Of a stretch of 64,000 nt of DNA, positions 36,753 through 48,227 are shown piece after piece. The stretch comes from Annulohypoxylon bovei var. microspora (Eukaryota; Ascomycota; Sordariomycetes; Xylariales; Hypoxylaceae): contig MU405221.1 in the NCBI GenBank assembly GCA_022836615.1, positions 310,001-374,000 on the forward strand, written 5' to 3'. Both the position numbers and the translations under genes were made by a program. The notes under the pieces were generated by a model, which made no database searches, was not told the origin of the DNA, and was given only the letters and a program-made list of their open reading frames with translations. Every line of letters begins with the position of its first letter. Position 1 is the first letter of the stretch.

Positions 36753-37924
36753 CTTGGACAACAATAGATATGAAGCTTTGGGAGGATATGGGACAAAAAG
36801 AGGCAGGGCGCAAAGTGCAAAAGGATGGACGAGGCTGGTAATCGTTTGTTTAGGACGAGAATGAAATGCGACACGCTACCAAAGTTAAAGGATTAACTGA
36901 AAGCGATGGTAGTACAAGGAAGAAATATGATGCGCAATTGATTGGAAGGTGTATGGGAACTTCATCCCATCAATTACTTGTCTTCATCAGAAGTTGCGGT
37001 CGAGAATACGTCCATCGCAAACCCGACTGAGGCATGCGCAACCTATGGTTTTGTTCCCGTCCGACACACGGTGGGAAGGCACGAGGCTACTAAAATCTAA
37101 TGTGAGTCGCGCTGTGCGTCCGAGCCTCCTAATTGTACGGAATATCGTCTATGTGTAATAGACGTTATTCTGTACTGGTAAGGGTAAACTCGTGTGTAAA
37201 TTGTTGATTAATCTAGGTTTCATAACTAGCTAGATTTACATGCGATCTGAGGTTATCTCAGCAGCCAACGCTTGCCACCGCAGGTGGTCCAAGCGTTGCT
37301 GCGGAAACCCTCAGATCGGGGATCCACAGCGCCTTCATGAGCTTATCGGCTGTTATCAGACGCTAGTCCCTGCAGATGCATTTAATTTGGTCCACTTTAC
37401 CTTGCATAAAATCCACTTGCCGTCCATAACTAGTTTAGCCTATGCTCTAATTGGAGTATCTAGGCTTAGTTGGGAAAGGATTGAACAGCCTCTGCCGGAC
37501 TGCACATTATTATGTACGTAGTCTTTGGTGATGATAATATTTCCTTTGATGAAGCTTTCTTCAGCGACAAGTAATTATCTGCAAGATATGAAGCTTCAAC
37601 AATAACTAACTAACTACATGAAACATTTCTCCATACTATGTAGGTAGACTGTCAGTTTCTACATGGGACTTGATAGAGAAGGCATATTATACGGTGTTCG
37701 CAGTTCATATTGATACATACTCCGCGCTTTCATTCAAGCTCATTTTAAATGACTCCGTAACTAGCAAGATGCTAGCCGAGAGGCATATCTAGAAATTCCC
37801 TTGAGCAACAAAATACCCCGACGCATAACTCCGCACCATGCCTTAGATACTTTGCATCCCTGACGTCTGCTACTCCTATTCCACCATCGAAAAAAAAAAC
37901 AATGATCGACTTGCTTAGACTTGC
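36753..37924. other. Intergenic region with strong hairpin
   Basis: The region lies between the capping-enzyme start and the end of the Snf5-type gene. It contains the inverted repeat listed separately and no convincing reading frame. Confidence 0.55.
37243..37318. repeat. 76-nt imperfect palindrome (hairpin)
   Basis: The outer arms CGATCTGAGG and CCTCAGATCG pair over 10 bp. After an internal loop, GCAGC pairs with GCTGC and AACGCTT with AAGCGTT, and the apex CCACC-GCA-GGTGG closes with a 3-nt loop. About 27 base pairs form in total. It overlaps no gene. It could be an RNA precursor or a relic of a foldback element. Confidence 0.85.
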
Positions 37925-40270
37925 TTAGTTGACCTTGCCATTTTCTGATGCTATTCGAAGTTCGACCTTTTCTTTGTGGACCTTGTTCTTGAGATGGACT
38001 TCGAAGTTCGAAGCCGATATGTCTGGACCCGGGGTGTAAAGCTTGCCTGGGCAATCAAGACACCGGATACGGGGGAGGAAGTAAAACCGTACGTGTGGAG
38101 GGATCGGATCGCCTGGCTGCGGAAGAGGAACTGGCATACCGGTGTTGCTGTCGACCGTACTGTACCGCATGACACCTTCGAATCTGTCTTTCGCGTAGGC
38201 CGGTTCCTGTTTAAATTTATCAAGCGCGGCGACGAGCCACGCAGGGGGTGGGGGCTGTTTATGTGGTGAGTATGAGTGCTGGTTTGCTAAAGGGTAATGA
38301 CCATCCTGCGAAGCCGTTGACCTAGACTATAGATCATATTGGCTTGAGGTGAATCTGAAGATTGAGGAGTTGGGATGTTGGGGTGGGTGAGGAAAATGTC
38401 TTACGGGAACTGGGGGAGGAGCCCCGGCCATAGGTGCAGGGGCATCAACACGACCGATCTGTCCTGGAACTACACCGCTAGAAGGGGCTGCCGCTGGAAT
38501 CGCCGACGTCGATACATTCGGAGTAGAAGGAGGAGGCATGCTATTCGACGCAGAAACACTATGGGCACGAGCGGGGGGTTGAGATGGGGTCTGTGATCTG
38601 CCCGGTGTACCTTGTTTCAACTTAGGAGCGCGCAGTAGAATTTTTCGTAGCCTGTCTTTGTTCGATACCCTGAGAGTAATGTAGAGGTGCTGAGGTTCTT
38701 CGGTATCTTCCCTAGTTAGTTCACGTCCAAACCTCCTCGATGTCCGGGTTTCATGATGGTGTATTGTGGCTTCCGGGGTTTCGGACCGGCCAAGGTTCGC
38801 CATTCGCTGTTGAGCTGCAGTGGCGGCACCCCTCATGCCTCTCGTTCTCGCCGTGCCAGCCAGTTGCGAAGCTGCAGGCGAGTCGGGTCCAGAGTCGTCG
38901 CTTTCGTCCGAATCTGAGATATCGCCATCACGTACACCTAGTCCTCTTCTCCGGCCTGTAGTCGGTGCACCGGCGACTCGCTTGTAAAGTCTGCTTTCTT
39001 CTACGCTAGTTGCTGCACCGGGTAACGTAGATGATACGACAAGCGTGCGTATTGTTCTCTGCCTCTCCTTTAGATCAGGTAGCGTTGGCCCACCTCGCCT
39101 ATTAATTGATCTCTTCTGCCTTCTTTGTTCTCTAGAGAATACCATCTCGTTTCTCTCCAAATCTGCTTCGCTGAGCTCGTACAGATATGGAGCGTATTCC
39201 TTAGCCTGCTGCTGGGGCCTGAATACAGTAGGTAGAGGTGAAGGGAGGAAAGCTGAGACCAAATCTGGATCCTCGATTGGTCTGCCGTCGAATGGGTGTC
39301 CAACGCTATATAAGCTCCGCGTAAATAGCTGTGTTTGTTCACGGATACAATGCGCAATGGCAGTGGTGAATTCTCCGGAGAGCGCAAGGTCTTTGGCCAT
39401 GCTCGCAGCAAACTCCTCGGGTGAGTTGAGAGGATTATTGATCTCCCATTCGAACTGATCTACTAAAGTATGCTGCCCAATAGTGATATTCAGCTTGACT
39501 AATATCCGCATCTCGTCATTCTTCCAAGCTGAATATGGCAGCTCGGGGTCTAACGCATCTTCGTCGGAGAATACGAAAGGGTAAAAGTCGTTGAGCTGTT
39601 CATGCATCTGTTGGATGACTTGGTCGAAAACCGGCTGTGCGGCGGGCGCTCTGAGTCCCATATCCTCCACTAAATGCGCAGCGAACAACTCGGCGCCGAC
39701 AATCCTCTCGTGAAGGTTCCACGTAAAGGTGTCGCGCAGCTTGATCTTGTCCCAATCCACATCTAACCTAACAGGCACCAACTCCTCGTGCTGTTCGGCC
39801 TGTTGCTTCATGTCCTTTCTCTTCCATTTTAAGGGCGGCGCTTGTCGCTTGCCGGGTCGGAGTTTTTGGGCTGGATATATCAATTGCGACTGTTGCCCTG
39901 TCTCTGTTCTTCCATTGCCATAGCCACTATAGCCTTCGCCAAAAAGCCTACTAGGTGTGAACCAAGCCCTGTATTCGTTACGTAAAAGCTTGTAGTCGTT
40001 AATCATCTTGAACTGGTACTTGTTGTGCTCGTTTTGGCGATCTTTGTCGCTAACCATGGCGGCAGAGTGTATGTGATCTCGGGCGATGGCTTGCCCTATC
40101 AAAATTTGTTTGAAGGCATCTTTGTCGCGAGCCGACTTGGCGCCAGTGTTTGAGTCATCCAGCGCATCTGATCTATTCTTGGGAGTCGACGTTGATGAAT
40201 GGTCTGATTTTGACGTTAAGGCGGCGGTGCTGCTCGTTGGAGCGGGCTCTACATCTCGTTGAGTGGCCAT
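37925..40270 (-). CDS. snf5: SNF5/SMARCB1-family subunit of SWI/SNF or RSC chromatin remodeller
   Basis: This is a core subunit of an ATP-dependent nucleosome remodeller in the nucleus. Exons are 40270-38405 and 38254-37925 (150-nt intron, GTAAGA donor, AAACAG acceptor), giving 731 residues. The SNF5 domain covers about residues 160-330, with its two imperfect repeats LVPVRLDVDWDKIKLRDTF and RILVKLNITIGQHTLVDQF. A disordered Pro/Ser/Thr-rich stretch follows. The second exon adds PPPPAWLVAALDKFKQEP and FEGVMRYSTVD, then a Cys/His motif (CLDC with two His further on, C-x2-C-x18-H-x5-H). Without splicing, the first frame would end after a short, unconserved tail. Whether it serves SWI/SNF, RSC (Sfh1) or both cannot be told here. 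The start is the ATG at 40270. Confidence 0.9.
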
Positions 40271-41127
40271 CACTAACTTGGAGCCTCACATGAAGTGAGA
40301 TATCCCGCAAAGCTTTGACAATGATAGGAGAAGATTTCTTGGTCCGCCGATCCTTTGCCCGTACTTCCTGTGCTGTTATTTTTAAATTCGTGTCGTAGAT
40401 TATAGATCGAATTGGGAATCGTCGCCAGAGTATAAGTCGATTTAGGGATAATATCGGGCTAGGTTCAATAAATCAATGGCTGCGCGCGGTGGTGATAGTG
40501 TTGTTTTGCTGTGGTCGCGATGGATTTATTTAATGAGCGCTCAACTTTTTAGGAGCAAGGAAGGTCTTGATCGTGGCTGATGAACAGAAACCGCAAATGG
40601 GAAATGGGAGAAGGCTGGACACGCGACGAACCGCGATCAAATGAGTTAAAGGAACATTGATTTTTGCTTGCGATCTAGGCAAAATGAGAAGTACCTTGCT
40701 AGATTTGTTAGACTGCTAAATTTACGTCCGTGCGTTTGCAACAGAAGTTATGGTTTAATAGATATTTTCTGCGCCTTATGTAATTATCGGGTGTTTGCAA
40801 ATTGAAGATTCGGTTTACACCTTCCGTAGCAACAACGCAACGGACGGCCACACGGACCAGGCGGACCTGCAGCCCTGAACTGAATTTAGAGTAAAGAACG
40901 TCACCAGCTCATCGATTAATCTGCCAGTCGGTGCCTGCCCCTCTCCCGCTCGCACAAAGCCCCGCAGCTTAATACGAAAATACGAAAATACCTTACCTTA
41001 CCTCTGTTGGACCTCAGGCTCACATACTCCCACTTCTTACTTCACCTCATCACTACACCTACATTAGACACCAACGTAATTCGTTTTTGAACAATAGTAG
41101 GCCAGTACGATATATCAGACAGCCAAT
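40271..41127. other. Divergent promoter region (Snf5 and Ebp1-like genes)
   Basis: Only leader and promoter sequence is seen. The last 100 bp before the plus-strand start are C/T-rich, a common feature of fungal leaders. Confidence 0.55.
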
Positions 41128-42664
41128 ATGTCTGATGAGAAGGAGATTGGTTCGTCTATCAATTTCTATCCATTTTTCGAGCAAAGCTTCCTGTGAACTA
41201 CCCCGCTATTGGCTCTGTCCATTCCTCGATCGAGGTTCCGTCGTTGACCTCACGAGACTCGAGAGACCCGAACAGCAGCTAACATGTGTGTATCTATTAG
41301 ACTACTCGCTGGCGAATCCAGACACTCTCACCAAGTATAGGGTCGCCGCTACGATATCCGAGAAGGTCCTCGCCGCTGTTTCCAAGCTATGCATCGCCGG
41401 CGAGAAGGTTGTTTCCATCTGCCAGCAGGGAGACAAGCTCATCGAAGATGAAGTTTCCAAGGTTTATCGCACGACCAAGCTAAAGGGTGAGTAGGGGATT
41501 GGATGAAATTGAATACTACGTCTTACACAGCCGAATGTTTGCTTATGTTGGACATGTGCAGGCTTTTCTCACCCCACGACTGTTTCGCCGTCTTCCTACG
41601 TGACACCCTACACCCCCCTGTTATCCGATAACGCGGATGCGAACGTCGAGCTTCAGGCTGGCGAGTCTGTCAAGATCCAGCTCGGTGCTCAGATCGATGG
41701 ATTTGGTTCCATTGTCTGTGACACAATCATCGTTCCACCCAAGGAGCAGGCTGAGGATGCCGTCACTGGTCGCACCGCCGACTTGCTACTCGCGACGTAC
41801 TACGCCAACGAGCTTCTCCTAAGGCTCATGATCCCCCCTGGATTATTGGCCAGCGGGAGCGACGAGGAGAAAGCGAAGGCTGCCGCAGTCAAGCCCCCGA
41901 CTCAAACTAAGATTACTTCTCTCCTGGACAAGGTCGCCAAGACTTACGAATGCAACTTGGTAGAGAGCACAACTTCTTGGCTTTTTGACCGTAACGACAT
42001 CGAAGGCAAGAAGAAGATTGTGATTGCTCCTGCAGAATCTACCAAAGGAGAGGGCTCGCCTGAGATTGGCGAGGTATGGGGTGTAGAGATGGGTATGAGT
42101 CTGGGCTCCGGCAAGGTCAAGACAATCGAACAGCGAGCGACTCTACTCCGTCGGACGAATAACACCTACATTTTGAAGTCGCAGACCGCGCGCAAGACTC
42201 TATCTACCATCCAGACCAAGTTTGGCCATTTCCCCTTCAGCTTGAGGCAGCTTGAAGAAGAAGGTGGTGATACCAAATACAAAGTTGGAGTGTTCGAAGG
42301 CGCCCGTCAAGGCGTGATACGACAGTATGAATTGGTCGGCGACAAGGACGGTTCTCCCGTAGCGAGACTATTAACTACACTCGGTATGTATTCAGCTTCC
42401 CTTTTTACCCCTTCTCGTTACCCCTGAAGCTAATGCAAAACAGCTATTACGAAGAACGGCATTTCGAAACTTGGAGCCCCACCTGCACTGGATCTAAACA
42501 AGGTCCAGTCAGATAAGAAAATTACTGACGAGGAGGTTCTGAAAATATTAGAACAGCCTCTAAGCAAAAATAAGGGAAAGAGCAAGAACAAGAAGAAGAA
42601 GAAGCCTGCTAAGAAGGCGGCCGGGGGGGATGCTGAAGGCGAGGACGGCAGCGATGAGGAGTAA
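41128..42664 (+). CDS. Ebp1/PA2G4/Cdb4-like protein with M24 (pita-bread) fold
   Basis: Related to human PA2G4/Ebp1 and fission-yeast Cdb4, which bind ribosomes or nucleic acid and have lost aminopeptidase activity. Exons are 41128-41149, 41301-41486, 41562-42383 and 42444-42664, giving 416 residues. The first exon encodes MSDEKEI; the join gives IDYSLANPDTLTKYRVAA, the family start. Further markers are ISICQQGDKLIEDEV-like and FSHPTTVSP segments and DGFGSIVCDTI. The usual methionine-aminopeptidase metal-ligand set is not evident. The C-terminus is a Lys-rich tail (KNKKKKKPAKK) followed by an acidic end, as in Ebp1. Predicted roles are in ribosome assembly or translation; this is inference from family. 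Confidence 0.92.
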
Positions 42665-44180
42665 GGTTATCAACGACATCCACCACCTCAATACATTTAA
42701 GGGCACGCATTCTGTAAGTCCGCGTTGCCTCGGCCATAGCTGCCACGGCATGGGGTCAATGAATGGCGTGGGCTCTGGATTCCCACATTTGTCGATCGAT
42801 ATGGCTTGCGTGTTTGTAAGGTTCAGTATTCTGACGGATGGTTCTCGAATGTCACACGAGAGCTAGATGCTGAAAACGCGCAGTGGACCTCATCAATTGA
42901 GGGGAAATGGATTACTTCGGTCTCGGCTTCTTGTGTTATTAGTTCCTATAGAGGAAAGAAAAGAAAAGAAAAAATGGTTGAACCGAGATGAATACAGATA
43001 AAGATAAATACCGTAACCGGAAGCAACCAATTCTACGGCGATTACTTCAAGTATTGAAGCTTGACGCACTGTCCCATGCTGACTTCCCCTATCTAGACCA
43101 CCTATGTATGTATGTATCTCACCTACATACGCAATGACAAGATAGGCGTTCATCAGCATTCATAGTCAGATTTCTAATGATGATTATGATGATGATGACT
43201 TGGTGGCGGAATTAAGGATGTAAAGTTTGTGGATTCGGGATTAAGAGACAGATTGGTGTTCTCGCCTAGATACGTTAGAGTGATGTGTGTGAGTCAGGAT
43301 CCCAGGCTCCTACGTGGCGTGATGATCTTTGAGGCCGCAATTCGTAAAAATGGGCAAGAGGGTAGATGCAGTAGGGAAGGTGGAAAGTGGGGAGGAGCCG
43401 ACCGAGTGTAGAAACGGAAACCTCGAGGCATCTTCAAAAAATGGGAAAAGCATTGAAGGAAACGGGAAGGAACATGTGATGAATGATGATTGAATCAGGT
43501 GGAAGACTTTTTATCGTTATTGTTCTCCTTAAGCGCGGTTGACACGACACATGGTAAATTCAGGGGGGATGTACATATTTCAGGGGAAGCTAAGCACGAG
43601 AAAAGTTGAACGGATAAAAAGTGGTAAATATACAAATTATTGATAGGAAATACATAATTAAAACTCTAATAGATGCACCGATCCCTTGAGAGAGATTGAG
43701 AATTTATTTCAATCATAGAAGGAAAGTAGAAGGTAGCAAAAAATAACGAGGTAATAAGCGTTGAGCCTGGACCTTCGTTAGGGGGGGGAAGGTACATTTT
43801 TCAGTAGCGTGTGTCTTGCCCCTGGTCATGGCGGAACGCCGTCACCTCCGAATTTTTGGCGCAACTGGAATCTCACAATCCATACCCTTAATACCCTCCC
43901 TTCGCCCTACCGCGTAGGACAAACATCATCGGCGAAAAAAAGCGCGACGAGATAGCCTCGCCGACTATTAAAAGATAAAGAAAAGTAGGTGGAAATTTGT
44001 CGAATGCTAAAGAATAGAAGCTAATTTTTCTAAATAGCCGCACAATTGATTTGATACGGTGTCGCGCAATTGCTGAGCAAGCAGGTGAAAGGCAAAAGGG
44101 GTGTCGGGACCCCCCTCCCCTAAAAAATCAGACGCAGCAGAGAAAAGGAAAAAAAACAAAGTGTTTTGCACTCGCCGAAA
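42665..44180. other. Intergenic: 3' region of Ebp1-like gene and promoter of PHD gene
   Basis: No gene is supported. It contains short GAT-rich repeats near 43,175-43,200 and A-rich stretches. Confidence 0.55.
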
Positions 44181-47100
44181 ATGTCGTCTTCCAACCCCAA
44201 ACTCGTCCGATCGCGGTTTTCCAGTCCATTGCATTCGAGTTCACCTTCCGGTCATAATAGGGGTATTGCGATGGAAGGTCAAAGAACATTCATGCAGAGG
44301 TGGCTCGAACCGCCGGTACAGAACAAAGCCAGTTTCCAGGAGGCAGGATTGATGAGAGGCGGAGTCGTCGAGAACATGGCACCTCTGGGTACTCTACCTA
44401 AGTCTGCTATGCACAAGAAGTCTCCTGTAAATGGAGATGGACTACCGGCTCCTCCCGTGAAAACACGTATTGTGTTGAAGAAGCCATACGCGACTGCGAC
44501 GCCGCGGGAGAGCGTGCCTCGCATCAGGGAGCAGTCACTAGATGAGGTCGAGGCCGAGGTGAATGCTGCGCCATTATCACCATTATCGCAACCTATCGTA
44601 CCTCTTGCAACTATGGAAGATGGTGAGGATGAAGAATACGTACCGAAAAAATCCAAAATTCGCACTCCTCACCACACCACCCCCAGCAACCCACGACGCC
44701 ATTCAGCTAGGCGTCGAAGTGCACGCCCAAGCCCTACACCTGTCCCTATCTCCATTCCCGTCCCTGTCATTTCTACACCAGCACAATCTTCACCTGTTCA
44801 CACAACAACTGCCTCATCGCCGCAACCTAATTTTCGTCCACCTCAGTCTACGCATAACCGCGTACCTGATAAAGAACTGGCAGATAAAGTTGTTGAAGCT
44901 GCGGTTGACGAGGCACTTCGCCATTATCGTTACCCCACTGCATGGGCACTTCGTCTACTTTACGACGAAAACTCAGGTGATCCGCAATTTGTTGCTATGA
45001 TCGAGGACATCTTTCTTCAACGCGCGGATATAGACACGATCAAGGAATTCAACAGACTCGTATCGGATAAGAAAAAGGACGGAAAAAAGGATAACAAAGG
45101 TTGTTATTATTTCGTGCCGCCTTCGACCGGCAGCCGCTTCACTCCCCACAAACCCAAGGCTGCACCGTACAGCGAACTAATCAAAATGGATTTTGCCCAT
45201 TTTCACGATGACACGCCAAAAGGACATGTCAGCAAAAAGGTCAAACTTGATGAGGATGCCATTGTTGACGGAACTAGCCCTTCCAAGATAAATGGAGTCA
45301 GCAGCCACAAAGGTCACGCAAACAACAAGTCACCGCACAAGTCACCTACTAAGGGAAGAAAGACGCGTTCGGGATCAGTTAGCAGCTCTTCATCTCTATC
45401 GTCAGTTCCTGACGATGTGCCCGACGACTATGAGGATTTCATGGATCTGGTGGGTGACGACCTGGGTGTCGCGCGTCCCATACCTGCCGCAGCCGAAGCG
45501 AATAATGCGCAAATCCCGGCAGACTCAAACCAACCAATCAGCGACCAGCAGAAGAAACCCGCCGCGAAAAAGAAGAATGGCGCATCTCCCAAGCACACTC
45601 CCTCCCAAACTACCCGTCAACATACTTCATCCCGTGATTCAAGTATGCCCGCCGCTGTTATCACCAACGGCACCTCTCATCACCAGCACACTCCCAAGAG
45701 TCAACAAACACCCTCTTTCAAGTTTACGAGCAGATTTGCTGAACTTGACCATTCAGAGCCGCTTTCTCAGAAAAAGCTGAACAAGAAACTTGAGACAAGA
45801 AGTGCGACAGAGGACTTCGTCGAAGAGAGTTTCATTCGAGATCCTCTTCAGGACGACGATCTGCCCTTCGAGCTGGCTGTGCCACCGCCCCCTACGACGG
45901 AGCAATATCGCTCATCTCGGACGCCAGCTCTAAGTTCACGAGCTACGAGAGCGGCCAAGCGCAATCATGATGAGTTGGATAATTCCATCTCCCCGACTAC
46001 CCAGTCATTCAGGGCTACCGATCTGGAGATGTCCTCTGCGCGTAACTCGCGTGCTGCGACGCCGGCGTCCAACTTGCGCTCGAACAAGAAGCCTCGAGCA
46101 GGTTTACGTGTGAAGAATTCGTGAGTTTCTACCCTCTATCATTTTTCCTATCACCTATCACCTATCTATCGTTTGCCGTGCTGCGTCGTGGTTCTTTTTC
46201 CTCGCAGCGTGGTTTGACCGATACGCTGTGCTGTCACAAAGCAAGGCCCAGCCAAGTGGCGATGTGGCACCACATGATCTCACGTTGGGCCAAACCCAAC
46301 TTCAGCACGGACACTCTCACTCTTACCAGATAGATCCGTATATATGTTTACTGCAAGGGAATATTCACTAACGAGAGCGTGTTTTTTGACGACAGACCGA
46401 TGAAAAAGAAGGGTACTTCTGCGGGTATTCCTCGTAGCAATGTTGATCGACCGAGCCCTGTGAGCTTCGGACCTCCTCATAATCAGGTAAGCAACCAAAA
46501 AAAAAATCAATCTAATTATCCCCATTCCCTTGCAGAAAAGACGCATTCCTCATCTGCGACACATATCGCGATGTGTTCTTGTGCGGGTTTTCTCCCACCG
46601 TGGGCCGGGGGAGGCTTAGTTAGCCCTAATACCTCAAACGCGGGATTCAGATGGTGGCGATTGGATCCTTCTTGTTCCCGCTTGGGCCGAAACTCTGCTA
46701 CGTCCGCTATCTGCGATGATTCCCATGTTCACTGCTGACGACATCCACTAGGACGATAACGACGACTCCTGTTATACCTGCGGGGGTAATGGTGAGCTTG
46801 TCTGCTGTGACGGATGCAACTATTCTTTCCATTTCTTATGCATCGACCCTCCTATGGACGAGGGCCGCATGCCTGATGAATGGTATTGTAATGAGTGCAA
46901 GCACCGATATTCCCCGCCGTTCGGTGGCGAGTACCAAGGCGCCTTACGTTCGCTCTTCACCGTTCTTGATAGAAAGAACACGAGAGCTTTCCGTCTTCCT
47001 GAAGATGTTCGCGAACTTTTCGAGGACGTACGAACAGGACCAGAGGGCGAATACGAGGAAGCAGTACCTCCTAAGCCTAAGTGAGTACAATTTACTCGTA

Positions 47101-48227
47101 TTTTCTATTACTATCTAGCTAATACGCGACATTTTTAGGACAAGCAAGAAAGGTGTTGAGGAAGCCTTTGACTTTTTCAAGGTCAAGAATGCAGATGGCC
47201 CAGTATTATGCTTCCACTGCCACAAGGCAACTTCGGAGAATCGCCCGATGGTTCCATGCTCGGTATGCGGTCTTAACTGGCACCTCGAATGTCTAGATCC
47301 GCCTCTGGCTGTTCCACCGGTTCCTCGAACCTGGCGATGCCCTTGCCACGTCGAGGATATGCTAGCCGAGCTTCCGGAAAGACTGGCCCCGGCGCATCGC
47401 CATCGCAGGATCAAGAACGTCCCAGTCATCGAGCACAGCTACAACAGAGGAATGGCCAATGATGGCTGGATCGAAATCGACAACGACGATAGCGAAGATG
47501 ATGCGCACGCTTGGCGAAAGCACAAGGGCTTTGGCCGTATCCATCGATTGTCTGCGAAGGGCATTAAGCAGGACTTCATTTCTCGGTAAGATAGCTTCGT
47601 CAAATACTGGAGCTCCTAGGATGCTAATCTCTTGAATAGTATACGAGAAAAGCGTGGGCTCAATGCTACGCCGGTTAGCACAGCTAGCCCTGCTCCTGCA
47701 GTTCAGCCCAGAGCTCGAACTCTAGAAGAGCAACAAGCAGCCTTAAATCTCGCTCAGCTGGCTAGAGGAGGTGATGGTATGGATTTACTATACCAAGCCA
47801 TGATAGTACGTCAAATCACAGTTTTTGTATAGGATTTTGCAGCTAACGATACAAATAGACTCAAGCCAGTCCAAATGTCGTCTCTTTGATGGCAAGTGGA
47901 GATGCCCAACGCATTGCCTTGGGCGAACTATCCTCAGCTGATACTACGTCCCTTGAAGCGATGCTCGCTCAAGCTGAATCCTTAAGCCAAGGTATTCGTC
48001 AGCTCCTAGTCCACAGAGGGAAGCCGACTTCAGAGACTGCGGCAGACGACACGACGCCCAAGGCAACGAAGCAAGAAGTTTCTCGACCATCGAATAGCCC
48101 CAAGGGCCACGCTATAACTACACCCAAAGATGGCAAGCGATGTATCGCTACCAAAGATACTACCCGTGATACTGACGTTGAGGATCGCAAGCCTGCCATA
48201 GACGGTTCTTCAATGCAGATCGACTAA
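44181..48227 (+). CDS. RCO1: Rco1-like double PHD-finger protein (Rpd3S histone deacetylase subunit)
   Basis: Rco1 directs the Rpd3S deacetylase to transcribed chromatin by reading histone tails. Exons are 44181-46120, 46396-46486, 46752-47080, 47139-47585, 47640-47805 and 47859-48227, giving 1113 residues. The first 640 residues are mostly disordered, with a conserved block near 235-340 (AVDEALRHYRYPTAWALRLL). The joins give RVKNSPMKKKGTSAGIPRSN and then PPHNQDDNDDSCYTC. PHD1 starts near Cys684 (CYTCGGNGELVCCDGC, then HFLC). PHD2 starts near Cys811 (CFHCHKATSENRPMVPCSVC, then WHLEC). A segment typical of Rco1 relatives follows, with EHSYNRGMANDGWIEI. Introns 1 (275 nt) and 2 (265 nt) are longer than usual. 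The start is the ATG at 44181. Confidence 0.9.
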
